From Suttonella sp. R2A3 (GTDB lineage: Bacteria > Pseudomonadota > Gammaproteobacteria > Cardiobacteriales > Cardiobacteriaceae): a DNA stretch of 64,000 bases. The notes under the pieces are model-generated. The model had not been told where the DNA came from. It did no database searches and saw only the letters and a program-made list of their open reading frames with translations. This document shows positions 53,477 through 63,222 of the stretch, in pieces. The stretch spans positions 551,501 to 615,500 of the forward strand of contig NZ_CP090975.1 in the NCBI RefSeq assembly GCF_021513215.1, in the 5' to 3' direction. Positions within the stretch are counted from its first letter, which is position 1, and the number at the start of each line of letters is the position of its first letter. Position numbers and translations under genes: made by a program.

Positions 53477-54796
53477 CTAAATTTGAGTTTCTTCTGCGTC
53501 GGTTACGTCGTCTTCGTTAAGCGATACATCAAAGGCCGCACCAACGGTGACCATTTTATCGCCCAATTTACGTAGCTGATTTTTCAGCGCAACCACGTTA
53601 TTGACGCTGTCTTCATTTTCTGGGTGAATTTGATAATCAAAATGCATACTGTTTATCGCCAGATCATTGATGGTGGCAATTCGTGCATCAATATCGTCAA
53701 CCAAAGCAGTAACAGCTTTTTGATCTTCTTCAGAAAGCGCATCAAATGGTGCCGCACCAACTTTATCGTTTAAATACTCACCCATCAGGATATTTTTAAA
53801 TCCTTGGAAGTTTTGTGCGATGTCGCGATGCGTATTATCTGAGAAACAGCTATGTTCATCTTCTTCGCTCGGCGTGAGCACAGCGACCGCGATACGCTCA
53901 TTAGCAAGCTCTGATTTAATGAACATCCCCATGCCAATAAAGATGTTTTTCAATGCTTCATCACTAGCAATATTCTTATCGGCGTCTGCACCATCAAGTT
54001 GGCCAAGCAACGCGGCGCGATAAAGCCCTTTATTACCATCAACTTCACCAGCCCAAGCGCTGCTGACCAACTCAACATCAGCCACTAACTTATCAGCGGC
54101 CGCGTTTAAATACGCTAAGCGACGCTCAGCGAATTTGTCTTCAGTAAAGTCAGTTAATGGACGTTGACCAGCGACCATGGCACCATTGGTAATCGTGTCT
54201 TCAATAAAGTTATTGTAGTCTTGATCTTGTCCCCAGAGCAGGAACTCGATGGCGTGATAACCAGAGGCAACGTTCGCCTCACCACCATTTTCATTAAGCG
54301 CGGTGATAACCTCAACGTTAATCTCATCAACATTAACCGCTTCAGGCTCTTCGCCACCTGGGGTAAACTCACCCGTTGAATCGATGATATTACCAGTGGT
54401 TTTTTGGCCATCGGCATCAATCGTATAGTCAATCATGTTTTCATCGAGCGGCCAGGCGTTGATTTGCCCTTCTAAGGCACCATAAGCATCAGCTACCCAA
54501 CCTTCTTCGGCGTCAATTGGACCGGCTGAAAGACGAAAAATTTCTGTTTCACCGTAGCTTTCGCGCGACTGCAGCCAAGCGTCTTTAGCCGCCTGTAGTG
54601 ACTCTTCCGTTGGATTGTCGCTAAAACGCTTAATCGCTTCTTGCAGCTTAATCGCATCAGCGAGCGCATCGCTATAGTTAGCCTGGGCAATTTCAGCATA
54701 GGTATTTAATACTGCGGCTGGTTCTTGTGCGAACGCACCAGTAGCCGTAAAACCAATAGCGACAGCGAGCGCCACTTTCTTAAAGGAATGAGTCAT
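53477..54796 (-). CDS. imelysin-family periplasmic/outer-membrane protein with intact GxHxxE
   Basis: Exported protein of 439 residues (signal peptide ends ATGAFA-QE) of the M75 family (IrpA/ICMP/imelysin). Two helical-bundle halves are expected. The motif GYHAIEFLLWGQDQ near residue 197 carries the GxHxxE metal site, with a later KNILMGEYLNDKVGAAPFDA block. Known relatives are iron-regulated and some bind iron or were described as insulin-cleaving. Strong expression is likely: AAGGA before the second of two ATGs, and a Fur-like site upstream. First gene of the operon. Confidence 0.9.
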   Translation of the reverse strand: MTHSFKKVALAVAIGFTATGAFAQEPAAVLNTYAEIAQANYSDALADAIKLQEAIKRFSDNPTEESLQAAKDAWLQSRESYGETEIFRLSAGPIDAEEGWVADAYGALEGQINAWPLDENMIDYTIDADGQKTTGNIIDSTGEFTPGGEEPEAVNVDEINVEVITALNENGGEANVASGYHAIEFLLWGQDQDYNNFIEDTITNGAMVAGQRPLTDFTEDKFAERRLAYLNAAADKLVADVELVSSAWAGEVDGNKGLYRAALLGQLDGADADKNIASDEALKNIFIGMGMFIKSELANERIAVAVLTPSEEDEHSCFSDNTHRDIAQNFQGFKNILMGEYLNDKVGAAPFDALSEEDQKAVTALVDDIDARIATINDLAINSMHFDYQIHPENEDSVNNVVALKNQLRKLGDKMVTVGAAFDVSLNEDDVTDAEETQI

Positions 54797-54862
54797 CATT
54801 AATCCTTAGTGTGTGAATGTGGGCGTTAGACTACGCCTACTTAATACAAAAAGCAACAATAA

Positions 54863-54877
54863 TCAGAATATTTCTCA
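54863..54877. promoter_or_regulatory. weak Fur-like palindrome upstream of the imelysin operon
   Basis: TCAGAATATTTCTCA (read leftward TGAGAAATATTCTGA) matches about 10 of 14 informative Fur consensus positions and lies about 70 bases before the imelysin start. Related genes are iron-regulated elsewhere; here the site is only suggestive. Confidence 0.3.
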
Positions 54878-54883
54878 TTAACT

Positions 54884-56314
54884 TTATTGTTTAAGCTTAT
54901 CACGCAACAATTGATTAACCGTTTTCGGGTTCGCCTGCCCTTTTGAACGCTTAAGTACTTGCCCGACGAAATAACCCAGCATTTTTTCCTGCCCATTTTG
55001 ATAAGCGGCAACCTGATCAGGACTTTCAACAATCACCTCATCAATCCAGCTCAGGATTTGCTGATCATCGTTGACTTGTTTCAAGCCTTGCGCGTCAATC
55101 AGCACATCAGCTGACTCACCACTTTCCCACATTTGTGGGAGTAATTTTTTGGCGGCATTGCCAGAAATCGTCCCATCCTGAATGCGTTGCAATAGTGCTG
55201 CTAAAGCCTCAGCACTAACCGGCGCTTCATCGATGTCTAGTTGATGTTCGTTTAATAGTCGTGCAAATTCACCCTGCAACCAATTACTCACCAGCTTGCC
55301 ATCGCCACATTGCGCGACCACGGCATCAAAAAAATCCGCGCTATAACGATCTTGAAGAATATAATCCAGGCTATCTTCATCAAGCTCATGCGCTTGTCTA
55401 TAGCGTTCGCGACGCAGATGAGGCAATTCCGGCAATTGTTCTGCCACTTCCTCAAAAAATGCTTCATCCAAATCCAGTGGTAGCAAATCAGGATCAGGGA
55501 AATAGCGGTAGTCGTTCGCTTCTTCCTTACTGCGCATAGTGCGCGTTTCTTGCTTTTCAGCGTCAAATAAGCGCGTTTCCTGGTCAATTGGCTGGCTTTG
55601 ATCCATTAAATCGCTTTGCCGCTCAATTTCGATATTGATCGCCTGCTCGACAAAGCGGAATGAGTTGATGTTTTTAAGCTCAACGCGTGCGTTGTATGCC
55701 TCACTGCCCGGCTCACGAATCGATACGTTCGCATCGCAGCGAAATGACCCTTCCTGCATATTGCCATCGCTGATGCCAAGATAGCGCACTAGATGGTGAA
55801 TTTTGCGCATAAAGGCGACTGCTTCTTTAGCGCTACGCATATCCGGCTCGCTTACTAATTCAATCAGTGGAACACCCGCACGATTGAGATCAATCCCGGT
55901 ACGATCTGAAAACGCATCATGCACCGATTTACCAGCATCTTCTTCGAGTTGTCCACGATTAATGCGTACTTCGCGTTGATACTCACCCATATCAAGCACC
56001 ACCGTACCGCCTTGAATGACCGCATCATCCAGTTGGCTGATTTGATAACCTTTCGGCAGATCAGGATAAAAATAATTTTTACGCATGAAAAACGCGTGCG
56101 GATTGACCTTGGCGTCAATCGCCTGGCCAAACATCGCCGCATAGACTACCGCCTGACGATTGAGCACAGGCAAAACCCCAGGATAAGCTAAGTCGAGTTC
56201 GTTGGTATTGTCGTTCGGCTCTGAGCCAAAAGTGTTTGGGGAGCTAGAAAAAAGTTTACTGTTGGTATCGAGCTGAATATGCAACTCCAAACCAATCACA
56301 GCTTCATAACGCAT
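54884..56314 (-). CDS. gatB: aspartyl/glutamyl-tRNA amidotransferase subunit B
   Basis: Part of GatCAB, which converts Glu-tRNA(Gln) or Asp-tRNA(Asn) to the amide form, 476 residues. Landmarks: YEAVIGLELHIQLDTNSKLFS at the start (two blocks), YPDLPKGYQISQ, NRAGVPLIELVSEPD, NMQEGSFRCDANVS and the C-terminal YqeY-like helical tail ending NQLLRDKLKQ. ATG chosen to begin at MRYEAVIG with AGGATG upstream. gatC and gatA are not adjacent, unlike the common operon. Confidence 0.96.
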   Translation of the reverse strand: MRYEAVIGLELHIQLDTNSKLFSSSPNTFGSEPNDNTNELDLAYPGVLPVLNRQAVVYAAMFGQAIDAKVNPHAFFMRKNYFYPDLPKGYQISQLDDAVIQGGTVVLDMGEYQREVRINRGQLEEDAGKSVHDAFSDRTGIDLNRAGVPLIELVSEPDMRSAKEAVAFMRKIHHLVRYLGISDGNMQEGSFRCDANVSIREPGSEAYNARVELKNINSFRFVEQAINIEIERQSDLMDQSQPIDQETRLFDAEKQETRTMRSKEEANDYRYFPDPDLLPLDLDEAFFEEVAEQLPELPHLRRERYRQAHELDEDSLDYILQDRYSADFFDAVVAQCGDGKLVSNWLQGEFARLLNEHQLDIDEAPVSAEALAALLQRIQDGTISGNAAKKLLPQMWESGESADVLIDAQGLKQVNDDQQILSWIDEVIVESPDQVAAYQNGQEKMLGYFVGQVLKRSKGQANPKTVNQLLRDKLKQ

Positions 56315-56338
56315 GATGCCATCCTGATAAAGCAAGCT

Positions 56339-56357
56339 GCCCCACGTTCAGTGGGGC
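56339..56357. terminator. hairpin between pilQ and gatB
   Basis: GCCCCAC and GTGGGGC form a 7-pair GC stem with a five-base loop, 27 bases after the pilQ stop and just before the gatB ribosome site. No T run; termination or translational control are both possible. Confidence 0.4.
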
Positions 56358-56383
56358 AAAGCTAAGATTATAAAAAGAACCGT

Positions 56384-58603
56384 TTAGTCACGCAAGTTAG
56401 AGAACTTATCTGATTGCGATAAGCGGTGATCAATAATTCTTGGGGTAACAAAAATCAACAGCTCATTTTTCTTAAACTGGTTGTTGGTTTTCTTAAACAC
56501 ATTACCGATTAACGGTAAATCCCCCAATAGTGGCACTTTATTGGTGCTGATACTTTGGGCCTGTTCATAAATTCCACCCAAAACAATGGTTTCGCCATTA
56601 TCAACCAACACATTGGTTTCTAATTGGTTGGTATTGATCGGCACATTATTGCCTAACTGGTTGGCAAAGTTTGGTGAATCTTTGGTGATATTAAGCTCCA
56701 TATCAACACGATTATCCGGCGCGATGCGCGGGGTCACCTCAAGGGATAATTCTGCCTCTTTAAACTCAACTGAAGGCACACCATCTCTACTCACAGTCTG
56801 GTAAGGGATCTCTTGACCAGAAGCAATGGTTGCTTTTTGTCCGTCTTGAGTAACCACACGTGGGCTGGAGATGATTTCCCCACGACCTTCAGTTTGAAGC
56901 GCTGAGAGCTCTAAATCGACTAAGAAATCAGAACCCAAAATCGCTAAGCCATAAGTAGCAGGTTTAGGTAAATCGACTCCCAATCGACCTGTCAATGTTT
57001 GATTTCTTAGATCTCTTCCTCTTTGATCATTTTCGTTTGCAATTCTTGAAGTAAACCTTGTGTTAAACTTTGCGCCAAGATCACGAGAGAAATCATCATT
57101 GGTGATCACCAAGCGTGCATCAACCAATACCTGACGTACTGGCTCATCAAGTTTCGCCACCAGTTCGCGGACTGCTTGAATTTTGCTGGGAATATCGCTG
57201 ACCAATAAGGTGTTAGTGCGTTCATCAACGCTCACCGTTCCTTTACTGGAAAGAATCGCATCGCGGAAAAATGCGCCGCGACCTTCACCGCCGCTGCCTT
57301 CTCGCGATTTTTCGATGATACCGACCAAATCGGCCGCGCGCGCATACTGCACTTGAATCAGCTCGGTACGCGAAGGCACCAATTCATTACGCTCTTGCAC
57401 CACACGCAGCGCGTCTAATTCACGCTGATCTAACTCAGCTGCCGGGGCAATATAGATCACGGAATTATTTTCACGCATTCCTAGCCCTTTGGTTTTCAAG
57501 ATAATGTCAAGCGCTTGATCCCAAGGCACATTATCTAAGCGCAGAGTGATGTTGCCGGACACTGCATCGCTAACCACCACGTTATTGCCGGTAAATTCAG
57601 CGATAATTTGCAGCACCGCACGCACTTCAATATCCTGGAAATTAAGCGACAATGGCTCACCACGATAACGCTTGGTTGCGCTGAACCCTTGTACTTCATC
57701 AACTTGCTCCATAAAGCTGGTATCGGGCTTAGGGATAGTCAACTCGATGGTGTAAATATCCCCATTTTGATACGTGGTGTATTCATAAGGAGTATTTTTC
57801 TGGGTTGCGATAACCATGTTTGTGCCGGTTGTGGTACGCGCTAAATCAATATAATTTACCGCGGTACCAAAATCCGCAAACTCCATGCGTTTTTGTTCTG
57901 ATTTCGCAAGCTGATGACCATCGAGGGTCACCATAATTTCCCCAGCTTGTTTTCGGGTATTCACGACCCGATGCTGCGCTGGGAGCACAAATGAAATCAC
58001 GGCTGTATTACCGTCTTTCTTACGAAATTGTGGGCTGAGTAAAGCCTGCGCAGGTGCTTCAAATTGTTTGGTCTGTGTTGGCGGCTGAGGCTCTCTCACA
58101 ACCGGTTTTGGCATTGGTGTAACGCTCGTCGGCTGGCGAGAAATCGTCACCTCACCTGCGGATCCCGTTGGGCTGATGACGCTGTTGAACAAACCTCCAG
58201 AAGCTGTGGCCGTAGCCACTGGTGCAGCTTTGGCAGGCATGTGTTTTGGTGGATTAGTAAACAGCAAAATAATATCCTTACCTTGCTGAACAACTTCATA
58301 AGATTGTGGTGCAGCCAAGTTCACAACGGCCCGAGTTGTGCCAGCGGCCTCTACGACATCAACGTCATAGATCCCAGCTTGGGAAATCGCGATCTCGCGC
58401 GCGCTCAAGCCAGAGTTCACCCCCGCAAAATCCAAAACAATCGTTGCTGGTTCGGCGGTGGTAAACACATTCGGTTTCACACCAGCGTTTTCAAAAATGA
58501 GCTGATAACGACCATTCGTCGGACCATAAGAAAGGTCTGAAAGGGTCGCTGCCTGTGCAGCTGTCGCTACTGAGATTGCCAATACAAGCGCTATATGTTT
58601 CAT
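56384..58603 (-). CDS. pilQ: type IV pilus secretin PilQ
   Basis: Outer-membrane secretin through which the pilus passes, 739 residues. Signal peptide ends ATAAQA-AT. AMIN peptidoglycan-binding domains at about 22-110 and 190-300, an STN/N0 domain near 318-385 (LNFQDIEVRAVLQIIAEFTG), N1 domain to about 480 and the secretin domain to the end, with VPLLGDLPLIGNVFKK. Last gene of pilMNOPQ; the aroK gene that often follows in gammaproteobacteria is replaced by gatB. Confidence 0.95.
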   Translation of the reverse strand: MKHIALVLAISVATAAQAATLSDLSYGPTNGRYQLIFENAGVKPNVFTTAEPATIVLDFAGVNSGLSAREIAISQAGIYDVDVVEAAGTTRAVVNLAAPQSYEVVQQGKDIILLFTNPPKHMPAKAAPVATATASGGLFNSVISPTGSAGEVTISRQPTSVTPMPKPVVREPQPPTQTKQFEAPAQALLSPQFRKKDGNTAVISFVLPAQHRVVNTRKQAGEIMVTLDGHQLAKSEQKRMEFADFGTAVNYIDLARTTTGTNMVIATQKNTPYEYTTYQNGDIYTIELTIPKPDTSFMEQVDEVQGFSATKRYRGEPLSLNFQDIEVRAVLQIIAEFTGNNVVVSDAVSGNITLRLDNVPWDQALDIILKTKGLGMRENNSVIYIAPAAELDQRELDALRVVQERNELVPSRTELIQVQYARAADLVGIIEKSREGSGGEGRGAFFRDAILSSKGTVSVDERTNTLLVSDIPSKIQAVRELVAKLDEPVRQVLVDARLVITNDDFSRDLGAKFNTRFTSRIANENDQRGRDLRNQTLTGRLGVDLPKPATYGLAILGSDFLVDLELSALQTEGRGEIISSPRVVTQDGQKATIASGQEIPYQTVSRDGVPSVEFKEAELSLEVTPRIAPDNRVDMELNITKDSPNFANQLGNNVPINTNQLETNVLVDNGETIVLGGIYEQAQSISTNKVPLLGDLPLIGNVFKKTNNQFKKNELLIFVTPRIIDHRLSQSDKFSNLRD

Positions 58604-58615
58604 AATTAACCTTTC

Positions 58616-59206
58616 TTATTTCCTTATCAATATCAGTTTATCCATCCGGTCTTCCCAGCCATTCGCCACGCGGTATTTTTCTCTAACGATCAGGTTATCC
58701 CGACCAATAGCGATAATTAACCCGTTGTTTTTACCGATATATTGACCAACATCGGCAGTGACAATGCCAGAATCAGGTGTTTTAATGAGTGCACTTTTAC
58801 CACCATTAGGTGCATCTAGCGTACCAACCATGGCCAAGGCATCAAGGCTATATTTTTCTAAGAAAAATGGTAAATGATCGGTGGGCGGACCATCACCACA
58901 CTGCGTATCTTCGCAGATATCTTCCGGTTGTTCTTGACTAGACACATCCGTACGACCAACAAAGCTTTTCACCGCAAATGGACTGTTTTCACTCCCTTTA
59001 TAGCGGATAGGAAAAGCCACCTGCAGATCCGCAACCGACTCAACATCAAGCGTTTCGCTGGGTTGAGTTGACTCAACCGTACGCTGGATATGTTCTTCAA
59101 TACCCTCTTTCGGATTATCTTTAATGAAGAATTCTGTAAACCCCATTGAACATACCGCCATAACTATAAGCGCACTTTTGTGTATTCCAGCGTTACGTGT
59201 CGGCAT
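58616..59206 (-). CDS. pilP: type IV pilus assembly protein PilP
   Basis: Periplasmic protein linking the PilMNO platform to PilQ, 196 residues. The conserved beta domain occupies the C-terminal half, with LDALAMVGTLDAPNGGKSALIKTP and VGQYIGKNNG. PilP is usually a lipoprotein; here the N-terminal hydrophobic segment reads LIVMAVCSMGF, where Cys lacks a good lipobox before it, so it may be an uncleaved anchor. ATG chosen with GAGGGA upstream; a GTG five codons earlier is the alternative. Confidence 0.9.
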   Translation of the reverse strand: MPTRNAGIHKSALIVMAVCSMGFTEFFIKDNPKEGIEEHIQRTVESTQPSETLDVESVADLQVAFPIRYKGSENSPFAVKSFVGRTDVSSQEQPEDICEDTQCGDGPPTDHLPFFLEKYSLDALAMVGTLDAPNGGKSALIKTPDSGIVTADVGQYIGKNNGLIIAIGRDNLIVREKYRVANGWEDRMDKLILIRK

Positions 59207-59207
59207 C

Positions 59208-59816
59208 TTACTGTCCCTCACCTAGGTATTTTGAAATATCTTGGTTGTAGATGTAGGTTTCAAGAATACTGTTGATTGCAATCCCGCTAGGCGAATCATC
59301 CTCTACTTTCATATCAAAGTTTTGCACATTGAGGATGCGTGGGAAAGAAGCGATTTGTTCGGCAAAATGCGCAAAGCTGTCGTAAGAGGTTTTCGTGGCT
59401 AAAGAAATCGGTTCAAGATTGTAATAGGTTTTAGCGCTGCTTTGTCCTGGGGTGAGCGCTGAAAACACGATGCCATTTTGTGAGCCGGTTTGATAAATTT
59501 CATCGACCAGACTCGGCATTTCGGTTTCAGACGGCAGATAGGTCAAATACTCTTGTAATTGACCAACCAGTTGTTTCTTATGTTCGCGATAAGCCGGTAA
59601 GTCAACACTATATTGATAGAGCTTATCATATTGCCCGACTAAGTTATTAATTTGATTGTCTAAAGAATCTTGCTCGTCCGCTAATTTACCGTGCACAAAC
59701 CTGAGATAGAGAAACGACAGAACAACCGCAATCGCAACCCAAATCAACACCTGATAATAAATTGGCCATGTCCCGGGGCGGCTTCGGTCTAATTGTGATA
59801 ACCTAACAATATTCAC
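59208..59816 (-). CDS. pilO: type IV pilus assembly protein PilO
   Basis: Bitopic inner-membrane protein of 202 residues, one N-terminal helix (about 22-41), then coiled coil (about 45-85) and a ferredoxin-like periplasmic domain, the PilO layout. YLPSETEMPSLVDEIYQTG and GIVFSALTPG are conserved blocks. It pairs with PilN. Starts with GTG preceded by AAAGGAG; eleven bases after pilN. Confidence 0.93.
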   Translation of the reverse strand: MNIVRLSQLDRSRPGTWPIYYQVLIWVAIAVVLSFLYLRFVHGKLADEQDSLDNQINNLVGQYDKLYQYSVDLPAYREHKKQLVGQLQEYLTYLPSETEMPSLVDEIYQTGSQNGIVFSALTPGQSSAKTYYNLEPISLATKTSYDSFAHFAEQIASFPRILNVQNFDMKVEDDSPSGIAINSILETYIYNQDISKYLGEGQ

Positions 59817-59827
59817 GAATGACTCCT

Positions 59828-60388
59828 TTAGGCCAAATAAATCACGATGGTAAATGTTTTGATTTCTGATTCCTCAGGCACGGTATAACGTGAGGAAGAT
59901 TTTGCGGCATTAATCCCGCGCAACCTGGGTTCAGTGAAAAATTCAAGGCCTTTCATCTTACGCATAAAATTGGCGATTTCCGCATCATTTTTAGCCACTC
60001 CATCGATGGTTAAAATTTGACCGTTAAACGAGATAGAGTTTAGGAAAATTTCTTCTGGGGTGTTATTGGCAATAAACGCTAACGTGTCAACCACCACTTC
60101 ACGCTTAACGCTCAGCGCAGAAATCGTGGTTATTTGTTTATTAATATCACCAACTAAGCTTTTGATTTCTTCAACTTCTTTTTTTGCACGCTCAAAACCT
60201 TGGATATCGGATGTGAGCATCGCGATTGTATCGTTTTGTTGTTCAATATATTTTTTCTCGAGGAAGTAGTTATAACCCCAAATTGCCGCGCAGATTAAAC
60301 CAACAAAAACGGTAATACCAACAAAACGCTGCTGCTGTTCAGCACGTTTTTTTTCCCGCCAAGGTAATAAATTAAAACGTGTTTTCAT
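59828..60388 (-). CDS. pilN: type IV pilus assembly protein PilN
   Basis: Bitopic inner-membrane protein of 186 residues. The N terminus MKTRFNLLPWREKKRAEQQ carries the conserved cytoplasmic INLLPWR-like motif that docks into PilM. One helix (about 23-41), coiled coil (about 45-75), periplasmic domain ending IKTFTIVIYLA. AGGAGAATAATC precedes the ATG. Sits two bases after pilM. Confidence 0.94.
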   Translation of the reverse strand: MKTRFNLLPWREKKRAEQQQRFVGITVFVGLICAAIWGYNYFLEKKYIEQQNDTIAMLTSDIQGFERAKKEVEEIKSLVGDINKQITTISALSVKREVVVDTLAFIANNTPEEIFLNSISFNGQILTIDGVAKNDAEIANFMRKMKGLEFFTEPRLRGINAAKSSSRYTVPEESEIKTFTIVIYLA

Positions 60389-60390
60389 GA

Positions 60391-61422
60391 TTATTCTCCT
60401 TCACACAGCAACGCTACGGGGAGTGCAAACTGCAGCATGGCGTTTGCCCAATCTTGATCATCAGCATGCTTATTGATCACAACTTCGCTTAAATCAAGAT
60501 CACCAATAGGATACTCAACCTGAGCATTTAACGCTTTGCGCAGCCCCTTCAGGCAAGCACCACCACCACAAAGTGCCACTTTTGCAATCGGAGCGTCGGT
60601 TTTCTTACTGGCATCGAAGAAATCAAACACTAAATTGACTTGTTCAGCAAAGCTATTGGCATAAGGCGTAAGCACCAAATCCGTAAATTCCTCACCAACG
60701 CTCTGATGTACCTTACGCTCTTCAGCTTCTTGTTCTGATAACGAATAGATATCCATGATACTATCGGTAACTTGTTGCCCACCAATTTGCTGCTCCCGGT
60801 GGAAAATCAATCCCGTTGCATCATAAAAATAGAAGCGGGATTTCTTGCTGCCAATATCGACCAAAACAATAATCTCATTATCAGCAAAATGCCGGCTATA
60901 GATTTGCGAGACCAGACGACCATAAGCATACGCGTCAACATCAACCTCGATCTGTGGCTGACTACGCTTCGTATATTTTCCTGTTTGGGTAATCGCATCA
61001 ACGCGCTGATTAACAATATCACGCCGCGCAGCAACGGCTAGATAATGACCTTCATTATCCAGCATATGATAATCGTAATAAACTTGATCAAGTGTAAAAG
61101 GCAATACTTCGCCTAATTCAACTTCAATAGAGCCATCAGTGTCATAATCGCTCAAACTTGGTTCGATATCGATTTTTCGAGTGATGGTATCGCCCAAAGG
61201 AATGTGGGTTATCGCGCTTCGCTTGGAGAAATTATATTGTCCGGCAACATTACTTACCGCTTGTTGAATAGCACCAACTTCATTATGTACTTCGCTTCGG
61301 TTAAGACGAGACGCGCGGTACGTTGATACAACGTAGGTCCCACTATTTTTTTTGAGCTCAATAAGCTTAACCGCATACTGCCCAATATCAATCGCCACAT
61401 CGCTCGTCTTTGCGCTTAGCAT
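60391..61422 (-). CDS. pilM: type IV pilus assembly ATPase-like protein PilM
   Basis: Cytoplasmic actin/FtsA-like protein of 343 residues that binds the PilN N terminus. Nucleotide-binding blocks are visible: VAIDIGQYAVKLIELKK at the start, IIVLVDIGSKKSRFYFYDA near residue 190 and VALCGGGACLKGLRKAL near residue 285. First gene of the pil cluster; the penicillin-binding protein gene (ponA) often divergent from pilM is absent and gltA lies upstream instead. Confidence 0.95.
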   Translation of the reverse strand: MLSAKTSDVAIDIGQYAVKLIELKKNSGTYVVSTYRASRLNRSEVHNEVGAIQQAVSNVAGQYNFSKRSAITHIPLGDTITRKIDIEPSLSDYDTDGSIEVELGEVLPFTLDQVYYDYHMLDNEGHYLAVAARRDIVNQRVDAITQTGKYTKRSQPQIEVDVDAYAYGRLVSQIYSRHFADNEIIVLVDIGSKKSRFYFYDATGLIFHREQQIGGQQVTDSIMDIYSLSEQEAEERKVHQSVGEEFTDLVLTPYANSFAEQVNLVFDFFDASKKTDAPIAKVALCGGGACLKGLRKALNAQVEYPIGDLDLSEVVINKHADDQDWANAMLQFALPVALLCEGE

Positions 61423-61536
61423 TGTTGCTCCTTTGCTAAATCAAATTCCATCTGCCCAGCATAATTAGAAATTATTTATTATTACGGACAAGATTACAAT
61501 ATAAGCGCTATTTTTACCAGTCTATTATCTATTTCT

Positions 61537-62805
61537 TTATAACTTTCTGATATTATTTCCAGTGTAAAGCTGGCGAGGTCGACCGATGCGGTAGCCATCG
61601 CTGACCATTTCGTTCCAGTGCGCCACCCAACCAGAGGTACGAGCGATCGCAAACATCACCGTAAACATATTTACTGGAATGCCGAGCGCGCTATAGATAA
61701 TCCCTGAGTAGAAATCAACGTTCGGATAAAGTTTACGTTCAATGAAATAATCGTCTTTCAGCGCCGCTTCTTCGAGCTTCATCGCCAACTCCATACGCGG
61801 ATCATCACCGTAGCGCTCAAGAATCTCATAGCAAATGCTCTGAATAATTTTGGCGCGCGGATCATAATTGCGATACACACGATGCCCAAAGCCCATGAGT
61901 TTGAAGGGGTCTTGCTTGTCTTTAGCTTTCTCGATGAATTTAGGAATATTCTCGACCGAGCCAATTTCATCAAGCATATTGAGCACAGCTTCGTTTGCAC
62001 CACCGTGCGCTGGACCCCACAATGACGCGATACCAGCAGAAATTGCCGCATAAGGGTTGGTTCCGGTACTACCGGCCAAGCGCACCGTTGACGTTGACGC
62101 ATTTTGCTCATGATCAGCGTGCAAGATAAACAACAAATCGAGCGCTTTTGCCGCTAATGGATCAGGCTCGTAGTCTTGACCTGGGCGCTCAAACATCAAG
62201 CGTAAGAAGCTTTCAGTGTAACCTTCATTATGCTCAGGATAAATGACGGGGTAGCCTTTGTAATGACGGTAAATTGCTGCTGCAATCATTGGCATTTTAG
62301 CGATCAAACGCAACGAGGTGATCTCGCGCATTTTTTCGTCATTGATATCAATGGCATCAGGGTAGAATGCAGCCAATGAACCAACTAAACCTGTCATCAT
62401 CGCCATCGGATGCGCGTCATAATAGAAGCCATCAAAGAAATGATGCACGCGCTCATTGAGCAGGCGGTAGTATTTGATTTTTTGTGTGTAGGCTTCGCTT
62501 TGTTCTTTTGTCGGTACTTCACCGTGATAAAGCAAATACGCGGTATCAAGATAATTTAAGTTCTCAGAAACATCTTCAATACTGTAGCCACGATAAAGTA
62601 ACTTACCTTCACCACCATCGATAAAGGTAATTTTACTTTCGCAGCTTGAGGTCACGCCAAAGCCAGGGTCATGCGTGAAATAGCCTGCCTCTTTTGGCAA
62701 GCTAGCGATGTCGATAACGGGGCGCCCTAAGGTTGGTTCATAAACCGGCAGTTCAATCTCTTTACCCTGCTGTGAATCAACCAATTTTACCGAACGATCA
62801 ACCAT
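61537..62805 (-). CDS. gltA: citrate synthase
   Basis: Type II hexameric citrate synthase of 422 residues; condenses acetyl-CoA with oxaloacetate in the TCA cycle. Catalytic residues are in [46 protein letters not shown] and [16 protein letters not shown] stretch near the N terminus ([24 protein letters not shown], two blocks) is typical of the NADH-sensitive type II enzymes. AGGAGG before the ATG. Confidence 0.97.
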   Translation of the reverse strand: MVDRSVKLVDSQQGKEIELPVYEPTLGRPVIDIASLPKEAGYFTHDPGFGVTSSCESKITFIDGGEGKLLYRGYSIEDVSENLNYLDTAYLLYHGEVPTKEQSEAYTQKIKYYRLLNERVHHFFDGFYYDAHPMAMMTGLVGSLAAFYPDAIDINDEKMREITSLRLIAKMPMIAAAIYRHYKGYPVIYPEHNEGYTESFLRLMFERPGQDYEPDPLAAKALDLLFILHADHEQNASTSTVRLAGSTGTNPYAAISAGIASLWGPAHGGANEAVLNMLDEIGSVENIPKFIEKAKDKQDPFKLMGFGHRVYRNYDPRAKIIQSICYEILERYGDDPRMELAMKLEEAALKDDYFIERKLYPNVDFYSGIIYSALGIPVNMFTVMFAIARTSGWVAHWNEMVSDGYRIGRPRQLYTGNNIRKL

Positions 62806-62893
62806 AACGCCTCCTCTATCTGCGCAACATCATAAAACACGCACCAAATTAACCCAATCAATAATTAACGTCAAGCAAACGTTTAGTTTGGGC

Positions 62894-63139
62894 TTATTTT
62901 TTACCGTATTTACGACGGAAGCGGTCAACACGACCCGCGCTATCAACGATGTTCTGCTTACCAGTATAGAATGGGTGTGATTTGCTGCTGATATCCACAC
63001 GTACTAATGGATACTCTTCGCCATCTTCCCATTTAATGGTTTCTTTAGTCTCAACAGTTGATTTGCTCAAGAAGGCAAAATCTGCACCAACATCCTGAAA
63101 AACAACAGGACGATATTCTGGATGAATGTCTTTTTTCAT
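62894..63139 (-). CDS. rpmE2: 50S ribosomal protein L31 type B (zinc-independent)
   Basis: Ribosomal protein of 81 residues. [20 protein letters not shown] and [21 protein letters not shown] (two blocks) are L31 landmarks. It has no cysteine, so it is the zinc-independent paralogue (YkgM type) that in many bacteria replaces the zinc form under zinc limitation. No Zur box was recognised upstream, and whether a zinc-form rpmE exists elsewhere is unknown. Confidence 0.95.
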   Translation of the reverse strand: MKKDIHPEYRPVVFQDVGADFAFLSKSTVETKETIKWEDGEEYPLVRVDISSKSHPFYTGKQNIVDSAGRVDRFRRKYGKK

Positions 63140-63222
63140 AATCTACTCCGGGTTAAACTCATTCGGCTGAAAAACTGCGAAATTTTACAGAGTCCTTGCC
63201 AACAAAGCAAGCAGTATTTAGC

